Source: Goleter apudmare HA4340-LM2
GTDB taxonomy: Bacteria > Cyanobacteriota > Cyanobacteriia > Cyanobacteriales > Nostocaceae
Length of the DNA: 64,000 nucleotides
Direction: 5' to 3'
Assembly (NCBI GenBank): GCA_019359495.1
Contig: JAHHHF010000096.1
Coordinates: 26,969-90,968, forward strand
In this document: positions 7,989-16,478 of the stretch, in pieces
Layout: the number at the start of each line of letters is the position of its first letter
Position numbering within the stretch: position 1 is the stretch's first letter
The notes under the pieces: model-generated
Databases searched by the model: none
Told to the model about the DNA's origin: nothing
What the model saw: only the letters and a program-made list of their open reading frames with translations
Program-made: the position numbers and the translations under genes

Positions 7989-8205
7989 CTCCTTCAGCGC
8001 TGATCCTCGGATTTAGTCTCAACACATAGCTACTATAGGGAGACTGCCATTTAAGATATTTCTCATGTATATCTTTGGCTGGAGGCAGTGTTCCTTTCGT
8101 AGAAGCAATTCTTTGTTGGCTATCTCCTTCTGTAAAAATCTGCAAGCGGAAAGTCAAACTGTTATCAAAATTCTCGTCTATGAAGATTAGAACTAACTTG
8201 CTCAT
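7969..8205 (-). pseudogene. N-terminal remnant of a CHAT-domain protein
   Basis: The 78-residue frame begins MSKLVLIFIDENFDNS and contains KGTLPPAKDIHEKYLKWQ, which is the characteristic N-terminal region of cyanobacterial CHAT proteins. After LRLNPRISAEGG the frame runs out of CHAT sequence and stops after reading out of frame into the following gene, whose own first residues are the end of a CHAT domain. The simplest reading is an internal deletion of roughly 250-300 codons with a frame change, leaving the N-terminus as a relic or a coupling leader for the kinase. The start follows the DUF1822-type gene by 20 bp. Confidence 0.75.
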
Positions 8206-8225
8206 TATTGTTACCTTACAGAAGG

Positions 8226-9587
8226 TTAAATTACAAAATTTCTGATTGTCGTAGAATCTCCAAACTCAATTTTTAACTTAAAATACTCTGCCATTCTGCC
8301 ATTAATATCCAGGTGAATCCATCGTTCAGGTTTTTCTGTTTGAATTTGTTTAATAACTTGTTCAGACATATCCAGTACCAAGCATTTAAGATTCGGTGGC
8401 AGAGTGGTATTACCAATTGGATACAATTCCAGGCTAATCTTTCTATTGTTATTGGTTTGTGGCTGTATGGCGACAGTCAAGGCTAATGAGGTAGCTGTTT
8501 GCTCGGTTTCTAAATCAATTCGTTGTGCCCGTATAATTCCTTCACTACCAACAGCACTTCTAGCAACAACTAATTTGTTGGTTTCTGTACCCAACACTTC
8601 TTCTACTGTCTGCCAACCAGTGTCAATAACATTTTGTAGCCATTGGCTTAAATTCACTACTATCTCGCTAAATGAAACATCAGAGTCTACACTTTGTACA
8701 GGAATGTCTAATATTTCTTTCAATTCTCCAGATTTGAAAAGAGCATCAAGTTTTTTCAGACTTTTTTCAGAACCATCAAAATATAGTTCCATAGAACCTT
8801 CCTCAATTCTTCGTAGTTTTATTGAACTATCACCCAAAAGTTTCTGGAGATGCTGCTCTATTGCCTCTAAACGTGCTGCATCTAATTTTTCTATATCGAA
8901 CTCTAGTTTGACTCTCCGTCTGGCTTCAGATGAGTGTAAAGGCTTCTCTAAATCTGGGATTTTTGATTGATTTTCTGCTAATTTATTATTAATATTGACT
9001 AATACTTTTAATTGAATAATATCTCTTAATCCAGGGTTATGATTGATTTCTGCTGCAAAGTTATCGCACAATTTTTTAAATAAATTTGCCTTTACCTTTA
9101 CTGCATAACATTGTGGTACAAAGTCATCTTTCAGTGCTGTGGTGATGAGCTTTTCTTTAACTAATAACTCACCTTCTGGTGTGAGTAATGATACGATTTC
9201 TTCTGTAGATTGCAATAGTATATCAACATGTTTTAAACGCTTGACTTGCTTAATATCTTTAATAAGCTGCTTTAGCTTCCAGTCTAGCCATTGTAAGTCT
9301 TCTTGATGTTCCGGTGGATAGATAGTTACTCCTCGATAACGCTGTACAATAGATAAACCAATCAGTTCTTTATGAGATTCTCTAACTATAGTTTGTAGGG
9401 CTGATAAAAAACAAAGGTTGAGTGCTTTTTCTAACTCTTGACTGCTATGCTTATCTTTTTGTTTGAGGTTATTAACAACATTCTCAAGAAGAGGAGCGAT
9501 TATAATTGCATCTAATCTGTTAACTAATAGTCCTTGTAACAGTTGGTTATTGAATATTCCTAGTAATAGTTGTATTAAAATTTCCAT
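8226..9587 (-). CDS. DUF1822-type conflict-associated protein
   Basis: A 453-residue protein of unknown activity. The N-terminal 170 residues are helical with a hydrophobic start (LIQLLLGIF) but no clear signal peptide. Residues about 220-290 form a small alpha/beta module (IEQHLQKLLGDSSIKLRRIEEGS, LKKLDALFKSGELKEI in pieces) of a kind I associate with adaptor modules in cyanobacterial NACHT/CHAT proteins. Residues about 300-453 match the C-terminal half of DUF1822 (VNLSQWLQNVIDTGWQTVEE and a long beta-rich region). DUF1822 genes often neighbour CHAT or sigma genes. It is the first gene of the operon leading into the CHAT remnant and kinase, so a shared stress or conflict role is inferred. 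Confidence 0.65.
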   Translation of the reverse strand: MEILIQLLLGIFNNQLLQGLLVNRLDAIIIAPLLENVVNNLKQKDKHSSQELEKALNLCFLSALQTIVRESHKELIGLSIVQRYRGVTIYPPEHQEDLQWLDWKLKQLIKDIKQVKRLKHVDILLQSTEEIVSLLTPEGELLVKEKLITTALKDDFVPQCYAVKVKANLFKKLCDNFAAEINHNPGLRDIIQLKVLVNINNKLAENQSKIPDLEKPLHSSEARRRVKLEFDIEKLDAARLEAIEQHLQKLLGDSSIKLRRIEEGSMELYFDGSEKSLKKLDALFKSGELKEILDIPVQSVDSDVSFSEIVVNLSQWLQNVIDTGWQTVEEVLGTETNKLVVARSAVGSEGIIRAQRIDLETEQTATSLALTVAIQPQTNNNRKISLELYPIGNTTLPPNLKCLVLDMSEQVIKQIQTEKPERWIHLDINGRMAEYFKLKIEFGDSTTIRNFVI

Positions 9588-9939
9588 AAAAATAAATGAC
9601 AGGTATACATATGCGGTCTAGTAGTCTTAAATAATGTAGGCAATGCCCACCGTATCCGGATTGTGGTGGATATTGCCGAACCCACGTTCAAAAATCAAGC
9701 AGAATTCCTATCTTTAAGTGTATACACTAAGGAAATGAATAATTTTGATGAATTATTAAGCTAAATTTGCGTGTTTTCTACATTATAGTTGTGGTTGCGC
9801 TTGTATCCGCAGGTCGTCAGGATGGAAGTAGTCGCCCTAAACTGCAAATTTGCCATCTCAAATCTTTAGCTCCACAGTGGAAGCCGCAAAGCATACGGGC
9901 AAGTTATAATTCTTTTGCGGAGCAACGTAACAAAAATTT
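9588..9939. other. Spacer with an imperfect hairpin repeat
   Basis: No gene is visible. The main structure is an inverted repeat around 9641-9679, GGCAATGCCCACC against GGTGGATATTGCC, 11 of 13 pairs with a 13-nt loop, resembling GGGCAATGCCCACC-type dispersed repeats. It must contain the start signals of the divergent genes on both sides; no clear promoter was recognised. Confidence 0.4.
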
Positions 9940-10266
9940 ATGAGCAATCCCCTTGTGCAAGCCTTTTTTGTCGGCAGAGCCGTCGCTGAAGTTCTCAACG
10001 AACGTCTAGAAGTAGCTTTAACAGATGCTTTGAGTGAAATAGGCAAGTTTGATGCTGAAGCGAGAGAGCAACTACGTCAGTTTACAGATGAAGTCATAGA
10101 GCGGGCAAATCGAGCGACAGAAGCTGCTAATGCTGGTCAATCGACCACAAGCGGTGGAGAACCTGGTTTTGGGTCAATTGACTTGCAAGCGGAAATTGAT
10201 GAACTACGAGCCGAAATCGCTCTATTGCGAACTGAGTTACAGAAATATCGCAGTAGTTCAGTATAA
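9940..10266 (+). CDS. Conserved cyanobacterial small protein (DUF6825-like)
   Basis: A 108-residue soluble protein. Residues 1-55 are a conserved amphipathic block (NPLVQAFFVGRAVAEVLNE, LREF-type Gln-Phe turn), followed by a Gly/Ser-rich linker and a C-terminal coiled coil (LQAEIDELRAEIALLRTEL). I recall this family as a conserved protein of cyanobacteria and plastids next to ABC1 kinase genes, with no assigned activity; the DUF number is from memory. It precedes the ABC1 kinase by 115 bp in the same direction, but a hairpin and repeat tract separate them. Confidence 0.7.
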   Translation: MSNPLVQAFFVGRAVAEVLNERLEVALTDALSEIGKFDAEAREQLRQFTDEVIERANRATEAANAGQSTTSGGEPGFGSIDLQAEIDELRAEIALLRTELQKYRSSSV

Positions 10267-10273
10267 ATTGTAG

Positions 10274-10293
10274 AGACGCGATTCATCGCGTCT
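10274..10293. repeat. AGACGCGAT hairpin repeat
   Basis: AGACGCGAT at 10274-10282 and ATCGCGTCT at 10285-10293 form a perfect 9-bp stem with a 2-nt spacer. This GTAGAGACGCGAT-type palindrome is a common spacer repeat in Nostoc-like genomes. It lies 8 bp after a stop codon and could act as a weak transcript end. Confidence 0.6.
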
Positions 10294-10299
10294 GTGCAG

Positions 10300-10358
10300 G
10301 AGTCAAGGGTCAAGAGTCAAGAAACAAATGACAAATGACAAACGACAAATGACAAAAT
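10300..10358. repeat. STRR tract (AGTCAAG and ACAAATG heptamers)
   Basis: Two sub-blocks are seen: three AGTCAAG/GGTCAAG units, then four ACAAATG/ACAAACG units, all spaced by seven bases. The tract ends 22 bp before the ABC1 kinase start. Confidence 0.7.
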
Positions 10359-10380
10359 CAAAAACAGTTTAGGAACTGAA

Positions 10381-12117
10381 GTGTCTTTTCTTCCTGGTGA
10401 TTCGGCAAAAAACCAACGGTACGCAAAGCATATGGAAAAAGGTTATTCGGATAAAGCATACCGTTGGAATCGGGAAAACTATTCCAGTAGACGGCGCTTT
10501 GTAGACATTTGGTCTTTTGTCTTGACTTTGATGTTCAAGATTTGGCTGTATAACAAATCTTGGAGTTACCCTGGTGGTGTTACAGAGTCGAAGCAAGCTG
10601 CAAGACGCAAAGCGCAAGCTGTCTGGATTCGCAATACTCTGCTCGACTTGGGACCAACTTTTATTAAAGTCGGGCAGCTGTTTTCTACTCGTGCTGATAT
10701 CTTTCCTGGAGAATATGTAGAAGAACTAGCCAAGCTACAAGATAAAGTACCAGCTTTTAGTTATGAGCAAGTTGAAGGGATTATTCAACAAGAATTAGGT
10801 AAGAAAATTCCGGAACTCTTTGAGACTTTTGAACCTATTCCTTTAGCTGCGGCTAGTTTGGGACAGGTACACAAGGCTGTGTTGCATTCTGGTGAAGCGG
10901 TTGTCGTCAAAGTGCAACGTCCGGGATTGAAAAAGTTATTTGAAATAGATTTACAAATTCTCAAGGGAATTGCTCGCTATTTTCAAAACCATCCTAAATG
11001 GGGGCGGGGGCGAGATTGGATGGGGATTTACGAAGAATGTTGTCGCATTCTTTGGGAAGAAATTGATTATCTCAATGAAGGTCGAAATGCGGATACTTTT
11101 CGGCGGAATTTTCGCAGCTATGAGTGGGTAAAAGTTCCGAGAGTTTATTGGCGTTACACTTCTTCTCGCGTGCTGACTTTGGAGTATGTGCCGGGAATTA
11201 AAATTAGTCAATATGAAGCATTGGAAGCAGCAGGTATAGACCGCAAGACTGTCGCTCGTCAAGGGGCGCAAGCATACCTGCATCAGTTATTGAATAATGG
11301 CTTTTTCCATGCCGATCCGCACCCTGGTAATATTGCTGTTAGTCCTGATGGTGGTTTGATATTCTACGATTTTGGGATGATGGGGCGGGTAAAGTCGAAT
11401 ATCCGCGATGGGCTGATGGAAACGCTGTTTGGTATTGCCCAAAAAGATGGCGATCGCGTAGTCCAATCTTTAATCGATTTAGGAGCGATCGCACCAGTAG
11501 ACGACATGGGGCCAGTGCGGCGTTCTGTTCAGTACATGCTGGATAATTTTATGGATAAGCCCTTTGAAAACCAATCTGTGGCGGCTATTAGTGACGACTT
11601 ATACGAAATAGCGTATAATCAGCCATTTAGATTTCCTGCAACTTTTACTTTTGTGATGCGAGCTTTTTCCACTCTTGAGGGAGTAGGCAAGGGGCTAGAT
11701 CCAGAATTTAATTTTATGGAAGTTGCCAAACCATACGCGATGCAGCTTATGACGAATTCAAATGGCTCCCAAAGCAATAGCTTCCTCAATGAATTGAGTC
11801 GCCAAGCAGTTCAAGTCAGTACTACTGCTTTTGCATTACCACGTAGACTAGAAGACACATTAGAAAAACTAGAGCGGGGAGACATGCGCCTGCGGGTTCG
11901 TTCAATCGAAACAGAACGGCTGCTGCGGCGGCAGAGCAATATTCAACTAGGAATCAGCTATGCTCTGATTATCAGTGGATTTACTCTTTCAGCTACGATT
12001 TTATTAGTGTTTCATTATCTATGGCTGGCAGTACTGGCTGGTTTAATTGCCGCATCTGTCTCAGTTATACTCATCCGACTGATCTTGCGCCTCGACCGTT
12101 ATGACCGTATGTATTAA
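10381..12117 (+). CDS. UbiB/ABC1 (AarF) family atypical kinase
   Basis: The 578-residue product is a member of the ABC1/ADCK/UbiB kinase family, linked in bacteria and plastids to prenylquinone metabolism or homeostasis. The family's KxGQ motif is seen in [15 protein letters not shown] near 100, the Ala-rich loop in [11 protein letters not shown] near 160, VVVKVQRPG near 175, the catalytic HADPHPGN near 313-320 and YDFGMMG near 335. Two hydrophobic helices at the C-terminus (about 520-570) anchor it in membrane, as in cyanobacterial and plastid members. The GTG at 10381 is chosen because AGGAACTGAA precedes it; the ATG at 10432 has no ribosome site. The PP2C gene follows 17 bp later, so both are probably co-transcribed. 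Confidence 0.9.
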   Translation: MSFLPGDSAKNQRYAKHMEKGYSDKAYRWNRENYSSRRRFVDIWSFVLTLMFKIWLYNKSWSYPGGVTESKQAARRKAQAVWIRNTLLDLGPTFIKVGQLFSTRADIFPGEYVEELAKLQDKVPAFSYEQVEGIIQQELGKKIPELFETFEPIPLAAASLGQVHKAVLHSGEAVVVKVQRPGLKKLFEIDLQILKGIARYFQNHPKWGRGRDWMGIYEECCRILWEEIDYLNEGRNADTFRRNFRSYEWVKVPRVYWRYTSSRVLTLEYVPGIKISQYEALEAAGIDRKTVARQGAQAYLHQLLNNGFFHADPHPGNIAVSPDGGLIFYDFGMMGRVKSNIRDGLMETLFGIAQKDGDRVVQSLIDLGAIAPVDDMGPVRRSVQYMLDNFMDKPFENQSVAAISDDLYEIAYNQPFRFPATFTFVMRAFSTLEGVGKGLDPEFNFMEVAKPYAMQLMTNSNGSQSNSFLNELSRQAVQVSTTAFALPRRLEDTLEKLERGDMRLRVRSIETERLLRRQSNIQLGISYALIISGFTLSATILLVFHYLWLAVLAGLIAASVSVILIRLILRLDRYDRMY

Positions 12118-12134
12118 TTGTTGCAATAAACTTT

Positions 12135-12869
12135 ATGAAACTTAACTTCACCGGCATCACTGATCCGGGGCTTATTCGTTCTAATAACCAGGACGCCTAT
12201 TATATCGATCCAGAAGGTAGATTTTTTGTAGTTGCCGATGGTATGGGTGGTCATGCGGGAGGTGAAGAAGCCAGTCGCATTGCCACTCAAGAAATCAGGG
12301 CGTACTTAGAGGAAAATTGGCAATCCCCTCAGTTACCCAAGGACTTGTTAATGCAAGCTTTGTCGAGAGCGAATGAAGCCATATTGCAAGACCAGCAAAG
12401 TCATCCCGAACGTGCTGACATGGGTACAACGGTGGTGGTGGTACTGTTTAGATCCCCTGATATCACTTGGTGCGCCCATGTGGGCGATTCTAGACTTTAC
12501 CGCCTTCGTAAATCACATTTAGAACAGGTGACAGAAGATCACACTTGGGTAGCAAGGGCAATCAAATTAGGTGATATCACCGCAGAGGAAGCCCGCTCGC
12601 ATCCCTTTCGGCATGTGTTGTCACGTTGTTTAGGGCGGGAAGACTTGAATCAGATTGATGTACAACCACTAGATGTGCAAGTTGGCGATCGCTTATTATT
12701 ATGCAGTGATGGTTTGACAGAAGAACTTGTCGAACAGAAAATTAATGACTGTCTTAAAGACAATCCCTTGCTCAAACAAGCTGCTAGTTCCCTAGTGGAG
12801 GCTGCTAAAGAGCAAGGTGGACACGATAACATCACAGTCGTTATCGTGTCCGCTGAGAAGAATTCTTAA
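12135..12869 (+). CDS. PP2C-type Ser/Thr protein phosphatase
   Basis: The 244-residue product carries the PPM/PP2C metal-binding motifs in order: RSNNQDAYY near 15-23, [16 protein letters not shown] near 33-48, the [10 protein letters not shown] strand near 95, [11 protein letters not shown] near 115, [10 protein letters not shown] near 190 and the final [11 protein letters not shown]. It is a soluble single-domain enzyme that removes phosphate from Ser/Thr residues using two Mn/Mg ions. It lies 17 bp after the ABC1 kinase and 1.3 kb from a Hanks kinase on the other strand, so it may counteract a local kinase; the partner is not shown by sequence. Confidence 0.93.
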   Translation: MKLNFTGITDPGLIRSNNQDAYYIDPEGRFFVVADGMGGHAGGEEASRIATQEIRAYLEENWQSPQLPKDLLMQALSRANEAILQDQQSHPERADMGTTVVVVLFRSPDITWCAHVGDSRLYRLRKSHLEQVTEDHTWVARAIKLGDITAEEARSHPFRHVLSRCLGREDLNQIDVQPLDVQVGDRLLLCSDGLTEELVEQKINDCLKDNPLLKQAASSLVEAAKEQGGHDNITVVIVSAEKNS

Positions 12870-13435
12870 GTTAGTCAAAATTTAGTCAACAACAACCAAT
12901 CACCAGACCTTTGGTTAACCCTTCTCGTAGGCATCTTAGCGCCTCCAAACAGCAATAAATCGCTGACTACGAGCAAAATATAATGCCAGTTGGGTGAGAT
13001 CTGACTCGCAAATATATTCTTTGGTAGATATACTCATTAATTTGTTCAGCCTGAGCTTTTTTCCTATTTACAACTTGATACAAATACTCTTAGCTTCCAA
13101 AATTTACCTTTGGAGGCTAAATTTACACAATTTGGTAAATTGACTTCTTGCACTATATGCGGTATAGGGAATATAATTCACGCTTACTATCTTTCATTCC
13201 CAGATTCTTATATGAGTTTCTCCTTTTGGGAGAGGTGCAAATATTTAGGGAAGGATGAGTAAGGGTCTTATCCCTACTTAGGGTTCATAAGTAGTGAATC
13301 TTCTGGAAAGCTGCCTTGACAGACTGGAATTTTATATCAGTAGAGTTAAGTGCGAGATATCCGAACCAAAAAATACCCTTTAGGGTATGGGCATTTAGTC
13401 AAACAATTGTTATCTTTCTTAATACGGAGGAACAA
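12870..13435. promoter_or_regulatory. Long upstream region of nblA
   Basis: The 566 bp hold no convincing gene. They must contain the nblA promoter(s), expected to be induced by nitrogen or nutrient starvation. I searched for an NtcA box (GTA, eight bases, TAC) and found none with both halves intact. Several GGG/CCC hairpin-like stretches lie at about 13230-13290, and a 7-bp inverted repeat lies at 13373-13388. Confidence 0.5.
13373..13388. promoter_or_regulatory. Inverted repeat before the nblA leader ORF
   Basis: ATACCCTTTAGGGTAT contains a perfect 7-bp inverted repeat with a 2-nt centre, 47 bp before the leader ORF and about 140 bp before nblA. It could be an operator or a leader hairpin. 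Confidence 0.4.
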
Positions 13436-13465
13436 ATGGGAGACAGATACAAGTCCAAGTATTAA
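13436..13465 (+). CDS. Nine-residue leader peptide upstream of nblA
   Basis: ATG at 13436 opens a 9-codon ORF, MGDRYKSKY, ending in TAA. It is preceded by a strong ribosome site, ACGGAGG, with a 6-nt spacing, better than that of nblA. The stop is 60 bp before the nblA start. A short peptide rich in Tyr, Lys and Arg before a starvation-induced gene could serve translational coupling or attenuation; this is inference. Confidence 0.4.
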   Translation: MGDRYKSKY

Positions 13466-13525
13466 CCCTTTGGGACTTCTGTAAGCGATATAACCATTAC
13501 GCGTTGTTTTCTTTCGGAGTTAATT

Positions 13526-13723
13526 ATGAGTCAACCCATCGAACTGTCTTTGGAACAACAATTCAATATCCACTCATTTGCCACTCAGGTGCAACACATG
13601 AGCCATGAACAAGCTAAAGACTTTTTAGTCAAGCTTTATGAGCAAATGGTAGTAAGGGAGGCAACTTATAAAGAGCTACTCAAGCACCAGTGGGGCTTAG
13701 ATTCTGGTTCCACTATGGCATAG
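13526..13723 (+). CDS. nblA: Phycobilisome degradation protein NblA
   Basis: NblA is a small adaptor that binds phycobiliproteins and the ClpC chaperone and triggers phycobilisome breakdown during nitrogen or sulfur starvation. The 65-residue product has the family length and motifs: IELSLEQQFNIHSFATQV at the N-terminus, the MSHEQAKDFLVKLYEQMVVRE helix pair in pieces, and YKELLKHQWG at the end, which carries the residues used for binding phycocyanin. TTTCGGAG lies upstream as a ribosome site. It is monocistronic apart from the tiny leader ORF. Confidence 0.95.
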   Translation: MSQPIELSLEQQFNIHSFATQVQHMSHEQAKDFLVKLYEQMVVREATYKELLKHQWGLDSGSTMA

Positions 13724-14146
13724 AGTAGTTCTAGTGTCGCAGTGGGCGACCTCCTTCTCTTGCTCGGTTCCAAGGAGGAAAGGAGCTGGGGATGCTGGGG
13801 CGTCACCTCCGATTTAGCGAAACTCAAAAATGACAAATGGAGAGGTTTACCTAAGACCTAGTAGATCCGTTGGCTGTCTACAGAATTTATAGACTTACTG
13901 CTGTGTGATCCGGGTAACAGTAGAGATTTTTGACTGTCGCTAGTCACAATAGCTGAGAACAGTGACACGGCTTGCCACAAGCGGTGAATCTGAGGAGTTC
14001 GTTGTACAAGTTGACTAGTGCAGGTGACATTGTTACCGATTATATTTTTTATAAAAAAAACTTACAACTCTATAGAGACTTTTGTTTATAAAAGTTTACA
14101 ATTCACTTGATTTAACAAAAAATACACATAATCTCATAAACTCAAA
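13724..14146. other. Spacer after nblA
   Basis: No gene is visible. CCTCCTT at 13750-13756 and AAGGAGG at 13772-13778 form a perfect 7-bp stem with a 15-nt loop 27 bp after the nblA stop, possibly stabilising its transcript; no T-run follows. The end is very AT-rich with A- and T-runs near 14045-14110 and must hold the end of the convergent kinase gene. Confidence 0.4.
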
Positions 14147-15715
14147 CTAGCCTGAGAGGTCGTAAGAGGAATCTGTATTCATCGCTTCTAACTTGGCTAA
14201 AATCGAGGGCTTAATTTTTTCATACTCATTCTTGAGCAAGTTCTTACTCATTTGGGGTTCAGCCGAAGACACTATGACTTGACTACTGTTGACCCATTGT
14301 TGCAATCTTTGGCGTTGGGCGGGGGCAATACTAGAAAGTAGTATGTGAGAACATCGCTCTGGTTTCTCTCTAGGGAAGAATAATAGACGGTAATAACCTG
14401 TGCGTGCCAGTAAGTGGGTGATTTCCTGACCAAGACTGGTTTTCAGATCGAGGTAGTAAGGTAACCATTTAGGGCCATGCTTGCGATTGTAGATCACAGT
14501 AATCCATAGCAGCATGGGATGGGGAACGGTGATGAACAAAAATTGATTGTAGCGAGTACAGCCTAAGCGGTTTTGAATTTCCTGTTGCGGTAGCATTACC
14601 CACAGGGCTGGAGAAACTTCACCAGTATGATCAATAGGTTGGGGAAAAACTATATCCGCAATCGGTTTATTTTGAGGCCAAGAATAGATAGAGGTAATTT
14701 CGCTTGGCGAGGCGGATTTCTGCACAACTGATGAGGGCAAATCAGCTTTTGCTTTCTGTGCGATGACAGGTTTAGCTGTAGCAGCCAAAGTCAGCAGATG
14801 ATTTTCTTGGCGAATTGAGGGCGTTTGGCAATGTTGTTCTATAGACGCTAAAACATTGAGAATTTCATTAATGCTTTGGGGGCGATCGCTTGCTGCTTTA
14901 GCTAGACAACCCATCACCAAATTTTCTACCTCCTTGGGTAATTGCAATTTGGGGGACGCCTCAGCAAAGGAGCGTGGTGCTTGATCACGATGTGTTTTAT
15001 ACCATGCTCCAAAAGAAGAAGTAGCTGCGACTAGTGGCATTTTACCTGTCAGCATCTCAAACATCATCACACCCAAACTATAAATATCTGAGCGTTTATC
15101 TAGTTCTTTTCCTTCCATCTGTTCCGGAGAAGAATAAGCTAAAGTCCCTAAATAGTAGTTAGTCACATTGCTATCTGACTGGAGTAACTTAGCAATACCA
15201 AAGTCTAAAACCTTGACTAACTCGCCAAAACTTGCGTCTTGAATCACCAGCATGTTGCTGGGTTTAATATCACGATGGATAATTGGGCAAATAGTACCGT
15301 CTACTAAAATGCCATCATGGGCACACTGTAATCCCAAGCTGATCTGACGCACCATACTTAAAAATCTTGCTAAAGACAAATTTTCTTGGCGAATCACAGT
15401 GCTGAGGCTTTGTCCTTGCAAATATTCCATAACATAAAATGGCGTATTCTTCTCATCTACGCCATAATCCATCACTCGGACAATGTGGATGCTTTTTTGT
15501 CCTAGTAATGCACAGGTTTTGGCTTCTCGCTCAAAACGGTCTTGCAATCGCATTTTTTCATTTTGAATGGAGAGGGCGAGAAACTTAACAGCCACAGGTA
15601 CACCCCCCAACAAAATATCCTTGGCACGATAAACTCGACCCATTGCTCCAGTACCAATTAACTCTTGGATCTGGTACCGTTTACTGAGTAAGCGACCAAT
15701 GTTGGGGTCTGACAT
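14147..15715 (-). CDS. Hanks-type Ser/Thr protein kinase
   Basis: A 522-residue soluble kinase. The N-terminal domain (about 10-290) shows IGTGAMGRVYRAKD (Gly loop), VAVKFLAL with the ATP Lys, YVMEYLQGQSL, HRDIKPSNML, VLDFGIAKLL and SSPEQMEGKELDKRSDIYSLGVMMFEMLTG. The rest (about 320-522) is not a known sensor domain: a linker rich in Lys/Pro/Ser and a compact beta-rich C-terminal region found in some cyanobacterial kinases. No membrane segment is visible. ATG at 15715 is chosen over a TTG nine codons earlier; GGAG lies upstream. Substrates are unknown; the PP2C gene is close by but not in the same operon. Confidence 0.92.
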   Translation of the reverse strand: MSDPNIGRLLSKRYQIQELIGTGAMGRVYRAKDILLGGVPVAVKFLALSIQNEKMRLQDRFEREAKTCALLGQKSIHIVRVMDYGVDEKNTPFYVMEYLQGQSLSTVIRQENLSLARFLSMVRQISLGLQCAHDGILVDGTICPIIHRDIKPSNMLVIQDASFGELVKVLDFGIAKLLQSDSNVTNYYLGTLAYSSPEQMEGKELDKRSDIYSLGVMMFEMLTGKMPLVAATSSFGAWYKTHRDQAPRSFAEASPKLQLPKEVENLVMGCLAKAASDRPQSINEILNVLASIEQHCQTPSIRQENHLLTLAATAKPVIAQKAKADLPSSVVQKSASPSEITSIYSWPQNKPIADIVFPQPIDHTGEVSPALWVMLPQQEIQNRLGCTRYNQFLFITVPHPMLLWITVIYNRKHGPKWLPYYLDLKTSLGQEITHLLARTGYYRLLFFPREKPERCSHILLSSIAPAQRQRLQQWVNSSQVIVSSAEPQMSKNLLKNEYEKIKPSILAKLEAMNTDSSYDLSG

Positions 15716-15871
15716 AGAAAACTCGACTCCAATGTTCGACAATCGTGTATAACTTCTGCCCTGTAGACAGGTTGTAAGTGTTGAAATTTAAAAGTTAGTT
15801 CAGCTGCACAGAATTGGTAGAATTACACTATTTTGATTCTGAATTTAGTGTGCCCAATTTTGACCAAATAG

Positions 15872-15885
15872 TTATTGGTCAATAA
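15872..15885. repeat. TTATTG/CAATAA palindrome
   Basis: TTATTGGTCAATAA is a 6-bp inverted repeat with a 2-nt centre between two minus-strand genes, possibly an operator-like site for the kinase or a chance AT-rich palindrome. Confidence 0.25.
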
Positions 15886-15920
15886 TCTGGAGGCAAAAAT
15901 AACTATTTAATGATTGGTTT

Positions 15921-16367
15921 TTATGTTGGCTGACGTTCTAGGCTGGCTTCTATTGTACTGTTTAAAAAATGGCCAACAAGAATACCACTACTTAAATAAT
16001 ATGTATCATCTGATAGCCTATATAGGGTTTCAAAGCCACTACGGCGTTGACGATCGCCTAGTACCCAATAGCGCTGCACTATTGTAGAAACGCCAATCCA
16101 GCCTTCGCCTTCTATCTGACCCAGGATATTATGCTGGAGTAAAAATGTATACTGACGTTCTCCACCATGTAAATATCCTTTATACTGCAAAGAGATTTCT
16201 GAGCGATCGCTACCGGGAAAGATTAACTTTGTCGCCATTGTGAACCAGTTATCTCGATTCCAAGCTACCAAAGTCATACCCTTGACGCTGATTGGCATAC
16301 CATCTCGTTCCAGCCAACTTCCTTGTATTATCCAGCGTCCTGGTTGCATTAAAAAAGTGTGAGCCAC
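15921..16367 (-). CDS. Conserved hypothetical protein (148 aa, beta-rich)
   Basis: I do not recognise a named family. The product is Trp- and Gly-rich with alternating hydrophobic strands (GRWIIQGSWLERDG, VSTIVQRYWVLGDRQRR, DTYYLSSGILVGHF), suggesting a small all-beta barrel, perhaps lipocalin-like. There is no signal peptide or membrane segment. It lies 111 bp from anmK and 205 bp from the kinase, all on the minus strand, with loose spacing. Codon use is like its neighbours, and it is likely a real cyanobacterial protein. Confidence 0.65.
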   Translation of the reverse strand: MAHTFLMQPGRWIIQGSWLERDGMPISVKGMTLVAWNRDNWFTMATKLIFPGSDRSEISLQYKGYLHGGERQYTFLLQHNILGQIEGEGWIGVSTIVQRYWVLGDRQRRSGFETLYRLSDDTYYLSSGILVGHFLNSTIEASLERQPT

Positions 16368-16478
16368 TTTGTATGTTCCTTGTCTTGATCAAGTGCCGCC
16401 AAGACCGTAAATTTATTGATGAAACAAGAAGATATCAGGCGGCAAATGAGTACAGTATAGCCTTCAAAAGCCTGGAGT

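Noticed and set aside
8404..8970. 188-codon plus-strand frame
   Set aside because: It is wholly antisense to the DUF1822-type gene, is Ser-rich as expected of a shadow frame, and has no family match.
13139..13165. NtcA-type site (GTA-N8-TAC) upstream of nblA
   Set aside because: A GTATAGGGAAT stretch has the first half only; the second half reads ATA, so the match is too weak to call.
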